NCBI GenBank assembly: GCA_963664675.2 | Contig: CAXXLB010000020.1 | Span: 87,989-151,988, forward strand | Origin: JASGMR01 sp963664675 | Lineage (GTDB): Bacteria; Thermotogota; Thermotogae; Petrotogales; Kosmotogaceae | Length of the DNA stretch: 64,000 bases | Reading direction: 5' to 3' | Part shown: one piece after another, positions 1-8,711 of the stretch | Numbering within the stretch: the first letter of the stretch is position 1 | How the letters are laid out: every line of letters starts with the position of its first letter | Notes under the pieces: generated by a model | Databases searched by the model: none | The model's input: only the letters and a program-made list of their open reading frames with translations | What the model was told of the DNA's origin: nothing | Position numbers and translations under genes: made by a program

Positions 1-1021
1 AAACGTAATTGAAATCATTCAACACGGGTTTGTTTTCTTCGTACTCGAAACTCACATTTTTAAATTCTATTTCATAATTCTCCGGAATTTTCTTCGGCGA
101 TGTATTTTTTTCAGTGTAGCCTTTGGCGAAATATTCTTTTATCTTTCTGAGATTTTCTTTGAGAGATGTGACTGTTATACTCAAATAATTGAAGAAATTG
201 AACGCGGGTCTGATAGCGAATATAATCCCCAGCTTATTAATGGGATTATCGGGTTCAAAAGAAAAGATGAACCATAGAATGAACAATGTTATCTCCGAAA
301 GTAATGAAATGATCATCATCATTTTTCCCCTCACACTCAGATGCTTTTTGAAAGCCCGATAATCATTTTTATTGACGGTTTTGTAGAGGTCATAACTATT
401 TTTTCCCGTTATCTTATTGACGTAATAGTTTATGTTTCTGAATATGAAATCGAAATTAATCATGAGTCGTTTTTTCATCATATATTTATCGTCTTCTGCC
501 AGTTCAATCGATGAAGTGAAAAAGAATCTGATCAGCATAACAGAAACTCCCAGTCCCAACAATATGAGAAAGAATTTAAAATCCAGAAGAACGACGGATA
601 TCAAAGATCCTACGCCATAAATTAATCTGTAACCGATCTGACTCAGACTCTCGTTCAAAAAATCTCTCGTATAATTTTCCGCAATCTTCAAGTCCGCAGA
701 GAATTTCTGAGGAGCATCAATATCACTTTCAATGTATTTTGAAACTTCTCCCACTCTGAAATTTTGCAGAAACTTTTTTATGTACGATCCGTTTTTTCTT
801 CTCATATTAGGATTGAAGAGAATATCGAAAATACAAAATATTACCGTTACTCCGATTAAAATCAATAAAGCGGTGTTATTCTTCTCGTCGTAGTTGCTGA
901 GTGTTATTATCAGTAAGAAGTTCGTACTGAATGCTTCTAAAAAAAGTCTGAAAAAAGTCAGGAAGAGAATTTTATCGTACAGGACCTTGTCAACTCTCCT
1001 TATACGGGATAAAATATTCAA
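1..1021 (-). CDS. ABC exporter (TMD-NBD), partial, runs off left edge
   Basis: Reading the minus strand from a TTG at 1021 gives an open frame to the window edge. It begins LNILSRIRRVDKVLYDKILF and is preceded by GGAGGG at good spacing. About 290 residues form a hydrophobic exporter-type membrane domain. The last visible residues (EFKNVSFEYEENKPVLNDF) are the A-loop start of an ATP-binding domain, so Walker A and the rest lie outside. The start overlaps the 3' end of the upstream exporter by 4 bases, so the two are co-translated and could form a heterodimeric exporter. The substrate is unknown. The start is chosen from the ribosome site and is not certain. Confidence 0.75.
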   Translation of the reverse strand, partial: MNILSRIRRVDKVLYDKILFLTFFRLFLEAFSTNFLLIITLSNYDEKNNTALLILIGVTVIFCIFDILFNPNMRRKNGSYIKKFLQNFRVGEVSKYIESDIDAPQKFSADLKIAENYTRDFLNESLSQIGYRLIYGVGSLISVVLLDFKFFLILLGLGVSVMLIRFFFTSSIELAEDDKYMMKKRLMINFDFIFRNINYYVNKITGKNSYDLYKTVNKNDYRAFKKHLSVRGKMMMIISLLSEITLFILWFIFSFEPDNPINKLGIIFAIRPAFNFFNYLSITVTSLKENLRKIKEYFAKGYTEKNTSPKKIPENYEIEFKNVSFEYEENKPVLNDFNYV

Positions 1022-2547
1022 TTCATTTCCCTCCGTTCCAAATCTGAAAGCACTTCGGAATCATTTATAAGATCCTGATCATGTGTCGTACAGATTATTA
1101 TTTTATTTTCCGACAACTCTTTGAGTACTTTTATCAAGTTGATTTTGGTTTTTTTGTCCAGGTTGGCAGTGGGCTCGTCAAGCAACAATACGTCACTATC
1201 ACTCAGAAGTATGTGGCATAAATTTATCAATCTTTTCTGTCCGTCGGAGTAGTTGGAATAATAGTTTTCACATTTCTCTTCAAGCCTGCCCCTGAAATCG
1301 ACCCCCGAAAGCTCCGTCACATAATTCACGATTCTTTTTACAGTTCGTTCATCCTTTCCCGTTGCTATTTTTAAATTTTCCAAAATCGTATCTTCCATGT
1401 AAAAGGGATTTATACTTATAAAATCCGGGGAATTTTTCGGATTCACATTTATAGTTAAATTCTCAGGTTTGTCGATCAATCCCGATAGGAGTTTTAAAAC
1501 CGTGGTTTTTCCTGAGCCCGAACTTCCGGTGATAGCGTACAGACCGTTCTTTTCAATTGAAAACAAAACATCCCTTTTTACAAAGGGCAAGGTTCCGGAC
1601 ATGTGTATTCTGCCGTTCTGTTTTTTATTGAGTGCCTTTCCTTTTTTCTTCAGAAATGAAATGTACATATCCATAATTGGTTTTACTTCCCTCGTGCTGA
1701 TTATGGTGTTGGATATGATCTTAGCGGAATTCGATATCCTCGGTGCCATACTTATGAAAAGAGGCAACAGTACCGGAGAACTCTTACCAAGTGAAATCAG
1801 TATTAACGATGTCATAGGTAAAAATACATTACTCATCACGAAACTGAATTCTTCAAATCTCCAGTAAGATTCTTTGATACTCTGTGTGACATTAAAACTG
1901 GACAGTTCTTCATTGAGTGAATCGCTGTATCTGGATAACAGATATTCTTTTGAATTCAGGTTGTTAATTATCCGTTTGTTGCCGATCAGATTATATTGAA
2001 TATCGTAATTCTCACTCTGGTTCATATTTAAGCGTCTGCTGGTCTTGCTGAGATTTTTACTGATCACCGCAGAAATAACCGTGGTTAAAAATATGAATAA
2101 GATTAAAGCACTTATCATCCAGTTGTTTTCAACTATTATGGCGACGTTTAATATTACAAAAGATATGAATCTCACCACGGAATCCCATAATGACACCGTG
2201 TACGAACTCAACTTATTCAACTGGATATCGTGTAAGGTATGAGGATGAATACTCAGATCCATCCCCGGAGACTGTGTCATATTGAGTACTAATCTGCTTT
2301 TCAACCAGTTAAGCAACGATTTCTCCAGCGTCGGTTTCAGCAATGCATTGCTGTACAATCTCAGTATAAAGAATATAAAATATGCCACTACTATCAATAT
2401 CGTTTCCATTTCAAGATTCTGGTTCAAAACCCTGTTTATCGCTATAACGAACAGGGCATCTGTGAATATTGAAAAGAATGAAAACAACAAATAGATGAAA
2501 CAAATATTCTTATTTTCCCCGATATATAACTTCAATATTTTTCCCAT
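1018..2547 (-). CDS. ABC exporter, fused membrane and ATPase domains
   Basis: 509 residues, the size of a half-transporter of the MsbA/LmrA type. Residues 1-300 hold the membrane segments. The ATPase half has Walker A GSSGSGKTT, a degenerate signature YSDGQKR (consensus LSGGQ), Walker B VLLLDEPTANLD and the switch TTHD. No C39 peptidase domain precedes it. It overlaps the small gene upstream (2510-2695) and the partial exporter downstream, so three exporters and one small protein are a single translationally coupled unit. The weak signature suggests the asymmetric partner of a heterodimer. Substrate cannot be inferred; peptide or lipid export is typical of the family. Confidence 0.85.
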   Translation of the reverse strand: MGKILKLYIGENKNICFIYLLFSFFSIFTDALFVIAINRVLNQNLEMETILIVVAYFIFFILRLYSNALLKPTLEKSLLNWLKSRLVLNMTQSPGMDLSIHPHTLHDIQLNKLSSYTVSLWDSVVRFISFVILNVAIIVENNWMISALILFIFLTTVISAVISKNLSKTSRRLNMNQSENYDIQYNLIGNKRIINNLNSKEYLLSRYSDSLNEELSSFNVTQSIKESYWRFEEFSFVMSNVFLPMTSLILISLGKSSPVLLPLFISMAPRISNSAKIISNTIISTREVKPIMDMYISFLKKKGKALNKKQNGRIHMSGTLPFVKRDVLFSIEKNGLYAITGSSGSGKTTVLKLLSGLIDKPENLTINVNPKNSPDFISINPFYMEDTILENLKIATGKDERTVKRIVNYVTELSGVDFRGRLEEKCENYYSNYSDGQKRLINLCHILLSDSDVLLLDEPTANLDKKTKINLIKVLKELSENKIIICTTHDQDLINDSEVLSDLERREMN

Positions 2548-2695
2548 TTTTAAAACACTCCAAAAAATTATTTTTTAATTCTTCATTTGTTGGCATTTCA
2601 TCGATAAAATTTAAAATTATAGCGAACATCATCGCAAACATTTCAAAATCACCGAAAGTACGTAAGAGATGATACGTATTGAACTCAATCTTCAT
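2510..2695 (-). CDS. small 61-residue protein between two ABC exporters
   Basis: Starts with ATG overlapping the stop of the upstream exporter (ATGA) and ends 38 bases inside the next exporter gene. This strict coupling on both sides supports a real gene. Sequence MKIEFNTYHLLRTFGDFEMF... has a central hydrophobic stretch (about residues 19-33), an acidic turn and a basic C-terminus. It has no signal peptide and no Cys-rich core. I do not recognise it. It could be an exporter accessory or a precursor peptide, but nothing in the sequence proves either. Confidence 0.5.
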   Translation of the reverse strand: MKIEFNTYHLLRTFGDFEMFAMMFAIILNFIDEMPTNEELKNNFLECFKNGKNIEVIYRGK

Positions 2696-4233
2696 ACTTT
2701 ATTTATTTTCCGGTTTTCTATTCTGTACATTTTGTTGCAACAGCTGAATATATCGGCATCGTGCGAGATCATTATGAATGTCTTGTTTTCAAACTCCTTT
2801 TCGATGAAAGAAATGAATTCTCTTTTCCTTTGTTCATCTACATATGCGAGCGGTTCATCGAAAATATACATTTCCCCTCTCCTTTTCAGCCCCTCTTTTA
2901 TCTGAATCGCTTTCTTTTCACCTCCGCTTTTACTCTTGTTTTTTATCTTTTCGTTCTTTTCAAAATCTTCAAAAACGCACAGTTCCTGAGGGATCAGTAT
3001 TATCTTGTCCCTCAGTTCCGCCGGATTTATGTTCTTGTAATCCGTTTCGTTGTAACTTATCGTTCCATCGTAATCCGTGAATATCTTTACCAGAATATTC
3101 GCCAGTGTCGTTTTTCCGGTCCCATTTTCCCCTATTATTCCTATTCTGTCCCCCGGATTTATCTTCAACGACATGTCATGAAATATAGATTTTTCCCCAT
3201 AGTGAAAGGAAAGGTTTTTTATCTCAACCTTTTCAAATTTTTCAGGAATTCTGACGAAGTTCTCTCCCGCTAATTCTTCTTTTTCGCTGAGGAGTTCTTC
3301 TATTCTGTTCAGTGATATTTCTTCCTCTTTTATCTTTTTCGGAAAATCCATGAAAAATTCCACAGGTGACCAGAGTCTTGAAAAATAAAGTGAGATCGCG
3401 GTGAGACTTCCAAACGTTATCGTGTTTTCAAAAACGAGGTAGCTTCCCAGCCAGTAAATCAATACACTGGATATATTCATTATCCCCGTCACGAGGAAAA
3501 AATCGTATGCTATTTCATATTTTATTTTTTCAAGAACCTTTTTGTAGATATCTTTCAGTTTTAATTCCGCATTTTTTCCGAAAACACCACTGTAATTTGA
3601 AACGCGTATAAAATAATTCGAGTTTATACTTTCGTTCATGTGTGAATTGAACTTTTCTTCCGATTCCATCAGTTCTTCGTTCACCTTTTTTATTTTCGGC
3701 ATAAATTTTCTTGAAAGAAAATAAAAAACCGGAAACATCATGAGAAGTATGAGGGATATGAGTATATTTATTCTGAACATCAGTACGATTATTGAGATCA
3801 TGTAAGCTATGTTTATTATGAACATCGATCCGTCCGATATCACTAGATCGCGTATCTTTTCGATATCCCTGTTTATTCTCTGTATGAAGTATCCCGGATC
3901 TTTTTTTAGGAAAACGGGGTAAGGAACTTTCAATACTTTTTCAGATATTTCAAACTTCAAATCATTCAACACTTTTATTTCAAGATTCGACTGATAATAA
4001 TACCTCAGCGACAAAAAGAATATGAAGAGAACAGTGACACCCAGGAAAAGAAAACCGTAAAAATTCAATTCTTCAACATTTTCTCCCACAGCGGCGATAT
4101 CCATTATTTTTTTGGTGAGGATCGGTATTATCAGAACACTCAATTTCTGAAGTACCTGCATGATAAAGGTTAAAAACGTTTCCTTCCTGTATTTTCTGTA
4201 ATAACTTCTGAAAAATTTAAAAATCTTTCTCAC
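2692..4233 (-). CDS. ABC exporter, fused membrane and ATPase domains
   Basis: 513 residues with GTG start behind GAGGGGATG. Residues 15-290 contain about six membrane segments. The ATPase domain has Walker A IIGENGTGKTT, signature KSGGEKKA, Walker B MYIFDEPLAYVD and the switch SHDAD. First exporter of the run, 75 bases after the ABC-2 permease gene, and coupled by ATGA to the small protein downstream. Half-transporter, expected to dimerise with itself or with a neighbour. Substrate unknown. Confidence 0.85.
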   Translation of the reverse strand: MRKIFKFFRSYYRKYRKETFLTFIMQVLQKLSVLIIPILTKKIMDIAAVGENVEELNFYGFLFLGVTVLFIFFLSLRYYYQSNLEIKVLNDLKFEISEKVLKVPYPVFLKKDPGYFIQRINRDIEKIRDLVISDGSMFIINIAYMISIIVLMFRINILISLILLMMFPVFYFLSRKFMPKIKKVNEELMESEEKFNSHMNESINSNYFIRVSNYSGVFGKNAELKLKDIYKKVLEKIKYEIAYDFFLVTGIMNISSVLIYWLGSYLVFENTITFGSLTAISLYFSRLWSPVEFFMDFPKKIKEEEISLNRIEELLSEKEELAGENFVRIPEKFEKVEIKNLSFHYGEKSIFHDMSLKINPGDRIGIIGENGTGKTTLANILVKIFTDYDGTISYNETDYKNINPAELRDKIILIPQELCVFEDFEKNEKIKNKSKSGGEKKAIQIKEGLKRRGEMYIFDEPLAYVDEQRKREFISFIEKEFENKTFIMISHDADIFSCCNKMYRIENRKINKV

Positions 4234-4308
4234 TTTTCATCCCCTCCTCGTTATCTCTCTCACTGGAACAACAAAGCATGAACACTTTCTTGTGGAAAAA
4301 AATTGTCG

Positions 4309-5097
4309 TCATGTACCACATCCGGAATAATGTTTGCACCCCCTATTCCAGACACAAACCGATAATATGAGAAAAAGTGTTGAAATCAAAAGTCCTAACA
4401 CTAAAGAAAGCCCTGTGGATAATACGTTATTCACTTTCAAAAGCGAACTGACGGGATAATACGCCGCAAACCCTATTGGAAATACAAAAGTAAAAATCAA
4501 CTGCAGCCATCCCGGAAAGATTGTCATCGGATATTTCGCGAAATCACTTATTTCATAGGTCAGATTTGCGATATCTGCCTGCGCGACAGTGTAAAACGAA
4601 ACGGACGAAAGCAGAATCGATATTCCACAATAAACGAGAAAGCTTATCAAAACGATTACAGGTATTGTAATTATTTCAATAAAGCTCAGATTCACACGAA
4701 ATACGCTCCAGACAACTATTGCAACCGCTACTATCAGTTCACCCCAGGAATCGTCGTCAAATCCGTCACAGGCGATCTGTAAAAGCGGATGCAGGGGTCT
4801 GAGTAAAAATCTGTCAAATTCTCCACGTTTTATGTAATAGGGTAAAGTTATGAAATTTATACATAAAGATTCCCACACCGAAAATCCTAGCACCGACACC
4901 CCATATAGGAATATCAGCTGATTCGTGTCCCAGCCCTTTATATCTGGAACAAGCTGATAAATGTATGCAAAAATTGAAAATCTTATGAGTTGTTTAATCA
5001 AAAGGGCAATTATTCCGAATATAAAATCTCTGTCATAAATCGTCCTTTCTGCTATGTTCAATCTCATATATTCCTTCACTAGCTTCAAATAATACAA
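4309..5097 (-). CDS. ABC-2 type permease (ABC2_membrane_6-like)
   Basis: 262 residues, TTG start behind a GGGGGG ribosome site. About six membrane segments, with the conserved family phrases RGEFDRFLLRPLHP near residue 90 and FAAYYPVSSLL near 210, and a short polar end HYSGCGT. This is the second permease of an ABC-2 efflux system whose ATPase is at 5923-6915. The gene follows the first permease after 6 bases. The equivalent subunit at 46649-47425 has the matching phrases SGRFDVMLIRPVS and AAYYPMSYL and the ending HYSSTGS, so the clusters are paralogous. Substrate not predictable. Confidence 0.8.
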   Translation of the reverse strand: MYYLKLVKEYMRLNIAERTIYDRDFIFGIIALLIKQLIRFSIFAYIYQLVPDIKGWDTNQLIFLYGVSVLGFSVWESLCINFITLPYYIKRGEFDRFLLRPLHPLLQIACDGFDDDSWGELIVAVAIVVWSVFRVNLSFIEIITIPVIVLISFLVYCGISILLSSVSFYTVAQADIANLTYEISDFAKYPMTIFPGWLQLIFTFVFPIGFAAYYPVSSLLKVNNVLSTGLSLVLGLLISTLFLILSVCVWNRGCKHYSGCGT

Positions 5098-5103
5098 GAT
5101 ATA

Positions 5104-5916
5104 TCAGCCCCCCTGCAAAGTGAGATGTTTTATCAATTTACGTTTGGCGGCATAATATATGGGAATTATTATGAATATTGAACAGATCAGTATCAATATA
5201 TTCGTTAACGCCCCGCTCCTGTTATTCTCAGATATCAACTGTGACGGTATATAGAACATCGAAGAAAAGGGCAACATTTTTAACACCGGTCCTATGAAAG
5301 AAGGATATACCGAAAGAGGAATCCATTCCCCGGACAGAATGGCAACCAGTGTCGATCTGAAATTATCTATTCCCCATATACTGGTGGTATAAAAGCTGAA
5401 TGTTCCCACGAACATTTCGATGTAAAAGTTGAATATATAATACAGTATGATAAAACATAGCGCTATCAGTACACTGTAAATATCAAAATTCTTATTCAAC
5501 TTCGGAACGGCCGCATATCCCAGAACGAGTATCGGAAATCCGATTGTTATAACCTGATATAAACTTTTCCCAAGATTTTGTGTGAAAAATTGTATTTCTA
5601 TATTAACAGGCTTCAAAAGCATCGCGTAAATATCACCGTTTTTTATAACGTTTGCATATCTTTTGGCAAGACCCGAAGAATAAAATTGAGACAATGCGAA
5701 TGTGATAATATAATAAGACATCATCGTACCGTATTCAACACCCTTAATTTCATTGTTTCCACTGTATAATGCACTCCAGAGCAATAATGTCATTGCTAAA
5801 ATCAATATCTGGGAAACGAGTTTGAGTGCCGTTGCAGCACGATAATAAAAATTTGAATAAAATGACAAAGATATATTTTTTATAGCGTAAGCCAGCGTGT
5901 CAACCACCCCGTTCAC
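5104..5916 (-). CDS. ABC-2 type permease
   Basis: 270 residues with about six membrane segments, and the phrases KNGDIYAMLLKPVN near residue 92 and LTLQGG at the C-terminus. The counterpart at 47437-48213 has NDGTIAFDVLRPCG and LQIQGG. Starts with GTG 6 bases after the ATPase gene. No strong ribosome site is visible, so translation is probably coupled. Forms the membrane channel together with the 4309-5097 product. Confidence 0.8.
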   Translation of the reverse strand: MNGVVDTLAYAIKNISLSFYSNFYYRAATALKLVSQILILAMTLLLWSALYSGNNEIKGVEYGTMMSYYIITFALSQFYSSGLAKRYANVIKNGDIYAMLLKPVNIEIQFFTQNLGKSLYQVITIGFPILVLGYAAVPKLNKNFDIYSVLIALCFIILYYIFNFYIEMFVGTFSFYTTSIWGIDNFRSTLVAILSGEWIPLSVYPSFIGPVLKMLPFSSMFYIPSQLISENNRSGALTNILILICSIFIIIPIYYAAKRKLIKHLTLQGG

Positions 5917-5922
5917 ATTATT

Positions 5923-6915
5923 TTATTCGATTTCATCGAGTTCTTTCCATATCTTCTTTATCACATCGGCAAAACTCGATTCTTTCACAGTAACATCGAC
6001 TATTTCATTATCAGAGCATATACATTTAATAACCCGGGAAACTTTCTCAATCGGGACCGAATTAAAAGATAATATATTGGATTCTTCGATGTATTTGTAG
6101 TCACCTATTTTTTCTGAGATAACCGGATTTGAATTCGTTGAGGTAAATCTCACATCTTTGAAGCGATTTCCAAGATGGACTATCTCAGATACATCTTTGT
6201 CAACGAGAACAACTCCTTCGTTCAATACAACAGATCTCCGACACACCTTAGCTATGTCGTTGAGATCGTGCGTTGTGAGGAGAATTGTTATTTTCTGCTC
6301 TTCGTTTATTTTTTTCAGAAAATTCAAAATGGCTTCTTTGCTCAGAATATCCAGACCTATGGTCGGCTCATCGAGAAACAGTATTTTTGGCCCGTGCAGT
6401 AGTGCAGCTATTATTTCACATTTCATCTTTTCACCGAGACTCAGGGTTCTGACTGGATTGTTAAGAACACTTCCAACGGTGAACTCTTTACTGAAATATT
6501 CAATTTGACTTTCATAGATGTCATCGGATACTCTATACATTTTTTTGAGAAGCTGGAAACTTGACATGGGGGACAAATCCCATCTCAACTGAGTTCTCTG
6601 CCCAAATACAACCCCTATATACATATTATTTTTTATTCGTTCCCTGAAAGGATTTCTTCCCAGAACGCTCACGTAACCGGAATCCGGAACAAGAATTCCC
6701 GTCAATATTTTAACGAGTGTGGATTTTCCAGCACCGTTTTTTCCTATTATCCCCACAGATTCACCACGTTTAACCGAAAAAGATATTTTTTTCAGAGCGG
6801 TTTTATTTACAGTATTTTTTCTCGATAAAAATCTTATGACTGATTTTGTATCCACTTTTTTTACACTGTATGTTTTGGAAAGATTTTTTACTTCTATAAT
6901 GCCATCCGTTTTCAA
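5923..6915 (-). CDS. ABC-2 transporter ATPase subunit
   Basis: About 330 residues. Walker A IIGKNGAGKST, Q-loop VFGQRTQLRWD, signature LSLGEKMKCE, Walker B ILFLDEPTIGLD and switch TTHD are all intact. A C-terminal extension of about 90 residues is typical of daunorubicin-type efflux ATPases. The frame is open from a GTG at 6933, but AGGAG lies only at the right distance for the TTG at 6915, giving MKTDGIIEVKNLSKTY, so I prefer that start. Energises the two permeases encoded immediately downstream. Closely similar in layout to the ATPase at 45669-46634. Confidence 0.88.
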   Translation of the reverse strand: MKTDGIIEVKNLSKTYSVKKVDTKSVIRFLSRKNTVNKTALKKISFSVKRGESVGIIGKNGAGKSTLVKILTGILVPDSGYVSVLGRNPFRERIKNNMYIGVVFGQRTQLRWDLSPMSSFQLLKKMYRVSDDIYESQIEYFSKEFTVGSVLNNPVRTLSLGEKMKCEIIAALLHGPKILFLDEPTIGLDILSKEAILNFLKKINEEQKITILLTTHDLNDIAKVCRRSVVLNEGVVLVDKDVSEIVHLGNRFKDVRFTSTNSNPVISEKIGDYKYIEESNILSFNSVPIEKVSRVIKCICSDNEIVDVTVKESSFADVIKKIWKELDEIE

Positions 6916-6945
6916 TATAAAAATTCTCCTCACCGTTAACCGATT

Positions 6946-7194
6946 TCAAAAATCTTTTTTTAAAAATCTCTTCGTTTTCGATTCATCAAACATTTTCATA
7001 CACCCGTCATTTTTCAAAATGACGACACCTATTATTCGCGATGTTCCGTTTTTATTCTTCAGCAGAATATCATCAAACAGAGAAAATTCTGAACATTGTC
7101 CATATTCAAAAAAACCATTATTATTTAAAGATTTAAATTTTGTGAATGAGAATATCAAAAAAAATGTTAAAACAAAAATGTATATAAACTCCAA
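6946..7194 (-). CDS. small membrane-anchored protein, unrecognised
   Basis: 82 residues, TTG start, ending about 30 bases before the ATPase start, so probably the first gene of the export operon. Residues 2-20 (EFIYIFVLTFFLIFSFTKF) form one N-terminal membrane segment; the rest is soluble. The stretch IIGVVILKNDGC faintly recalls the beta-strand and active-site turn of redoxin/MauD-like proteins, but there is only one Cys there and the fold would be truncated. Function unknown; weak support apart from position and a plausible membrane anchor. Confidence 0.35.
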   Translation of the reverse strand: MEFIYIFVLTFFLIFSFTKFKSLNNNGFFEYGQCSEFSLFDDILLKNKNGTSRIIGVVILKNDGCMKMFDESKTKRFLKKDF

Positions 7195-7594
7195 AAAAAT
7201 ACAGTCCCCCCACCTGAATATATGCCGATAAGCAGAGAAACTGTGTTTTCACTAAAAAATAAATTCTAACTCCCTATATTAATATAATAACACTTTTTCT
7301 TAATCCTTTATCACTATTCATAAATTTTCTAAAATCGATTTTCAAAAATTAATAATCAAAATTGTCAATGAAAATTAATAAGCCACCAAATATTTCGATC
7401 GATTTAACATTAATCACAAATATTCCGTTTAAGAACGTGTTTTTCCTTCATCACTTTACTCTTCTCAATCATTCAAAAGTGAACTTTTATAATTCAATTC
7501 GACATAATGTATAAAAAAAATAAGAATATTCAAAATAATCACCACTGATCCATATTAATCATCTCACATAGTCAATAAAGAGATATAAATGGAC
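7195..7594. other. intergenic region between divergent operons
   Basis: About 400 bases of A+T-rich DNA separating the minus-strand export operon from the plus-strand LacI operon. On the minus strand there is a TATTATATTAATATAGG stretch near 7270 that could serve as the export operon promoter, and a GGTGGGGGG tract just upstream of the 7194 start. I see no other gene, structured RNA or repeat here. Confidence 0.5.
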
Positions 7595-7624
7595 TTGTTT
7601 TTTTTCAGAATAAAAGTTTATACT
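7595..7624 (+). promoter_or_regulatory. promoter of the LacI/maltodextrin operon
   Basis: TTGTTT (7595-7600) and TATACT (7619-7624) are separated by 18 bases and lie about 70 bases before the LacI start. They match sigma-A-type boxes. The expected start of transcription (about 7631) falls inside the first operator. Confidence 0.55.
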
Positions 7625-7629
7625 GATAG

Positions 7630-7659
7630 GGAAACGTTTCCACATGGATACGTTTCCAT
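7630..7659. promoter_or_regulatory. tandem LacI-family operators
   Basis: Two palindromes with a central CG: GGAAACGTTTCC (7630-7641, perfect) and ATGGATACGTTTCCAT (7644-7659, one mismatch pair). Centres are 16 bases apart and directly downstream of the -10 box. This is the classic form of LacI/GalR-family operators, so the adjacent regulator (7694-8698) probably represses its own operon here. Confidence 0.65.
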
Positions 7660-7693
7660 ACAATAAAAATGTTTTATATAAGGGGTTTATAGC

Positions 7694-8698
7694 ATGAAGA
7701 AACCAACAATAAAAGACGTGGCCGCAAAGGCAAAATTGGGAATGGGAACTGTGTCTCGAGTGATAAATAACACGGGTTATGTTTCAGAGAAAACCCGGAG
7801 AAAAGTAAAAAAAGCAATAGAGGAATTGAACTATATACCTGATCCCACCGCAAGAGGATTGGTTTCCGGCAGCACCAATATGATATCTATTGTGGTACCA
7901 ATGATAAGGACCGAGTTTTACGACAGAATGGTTGAAGCGATAGATGAATATGTTTCAGAAAAGTCATATGACACCGTTATTTTCCCCCTGTTATCGGAAA
8001 GAAGGCTGGAAAGATTTTCCGATAGAGATGCCTTTCTCTATAGAACCGATGGAATAATAATGGCCTCAATGCCTGTGCATAAACTCTTCAATGATGGAAA
8101 GATTCCAACAGACAGAGAAGTGGTATTACTTGATATGTATTCCAACAGATATGATTGTATGTACATAGACAATACGGAAATAGGTGAAACTTCAGCGGAG
8201 GTCCTCCTTAATCACACAGATAATTTAAAGGTTCTGACTTTCATTGAACCCGATAACGTTTTTACGACACATGTTTTTTCCAAGCGATTGAATGGATTTA
8301 AGAAAAAACTCAAAGAAGGAAACACAAAAATTCAAAAGGAAGATATCTATCATACCGAAATCGATCTTCATTCCGCCTTCAACACATCAATAAAATTACT
8401 GAAAGAGACAAAACAATTTCCCATAGGAGTGTTTGCCACCTGTGATTTATTCGGATATGGGTTAACCGTAGCGGCAAAAAATCTGAATCTTAAAGTCGGT
8501 AAGGACGTTTTCATTATAGGGGTTGACGATCAAATCTGGTCAAAGGATATCGGGTTAACCACGTTGAAGCAGCCTGTAGAAGATATGAGCAAGTACGCGG
8601 CAGAAATAATAATCAATAAAATAAATGGAACTCAGGAGAATCAGAAAATAGTCAGGGAAAAATTCGAATCCGTTTTAATAAAACGCGATTCAGCATAA
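7694..8698 (+). CDS. LacI-family transcriptional regulator
   Basis: 334 residues. The N-terminal helix-turn-helix and hinge (TIKDVAAKAKLGMGTVSRVI, then residues to about 60 with YIPDPTARGL) are canonical. The remainder is a periplasmic-binding-protein-like effector domain ending with the usual TTLKQPVEDM motif. First gene of an operon with a sugar binding protein, two permeases and a GH13 enzyme, so the effector is likely a maltodextrin or related glucan fragment. Two operators sit between promoter and start. Confidence 0.92.
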   Translation: MKKPTIKDVAAKAKLGMGTVSRVINNTGYVSEKTRRKVKKAIEELNYIPDPTARGLVSGSTNMISIVVPMIRTEFYDRMVEAIDEYVSEKSYDTVIFPLLSERRLERFSDRDAFLYRTDGIIMASMPVHKLFNDGKIPTDREVVLLDMYSNRYDCMYIDNTEIGETSAEVLLNHTDNLKVLTFIEPDNVFTTHVFSKRLNGFKKKLKEGNTKIQKEDIYHTEIDLHSAFNTSIKLLKETKQFPIGVFATCDLFGYGLTVAAKNLNLKVGKDVFIIGVDDQIWSKDIGLTTLKQPVEDMSKYAAEIIINKINGTQENQKIVREKFESVLIKRDSA

Positions 8699-8711
8699 AT
8701 GGAGGTGTATT

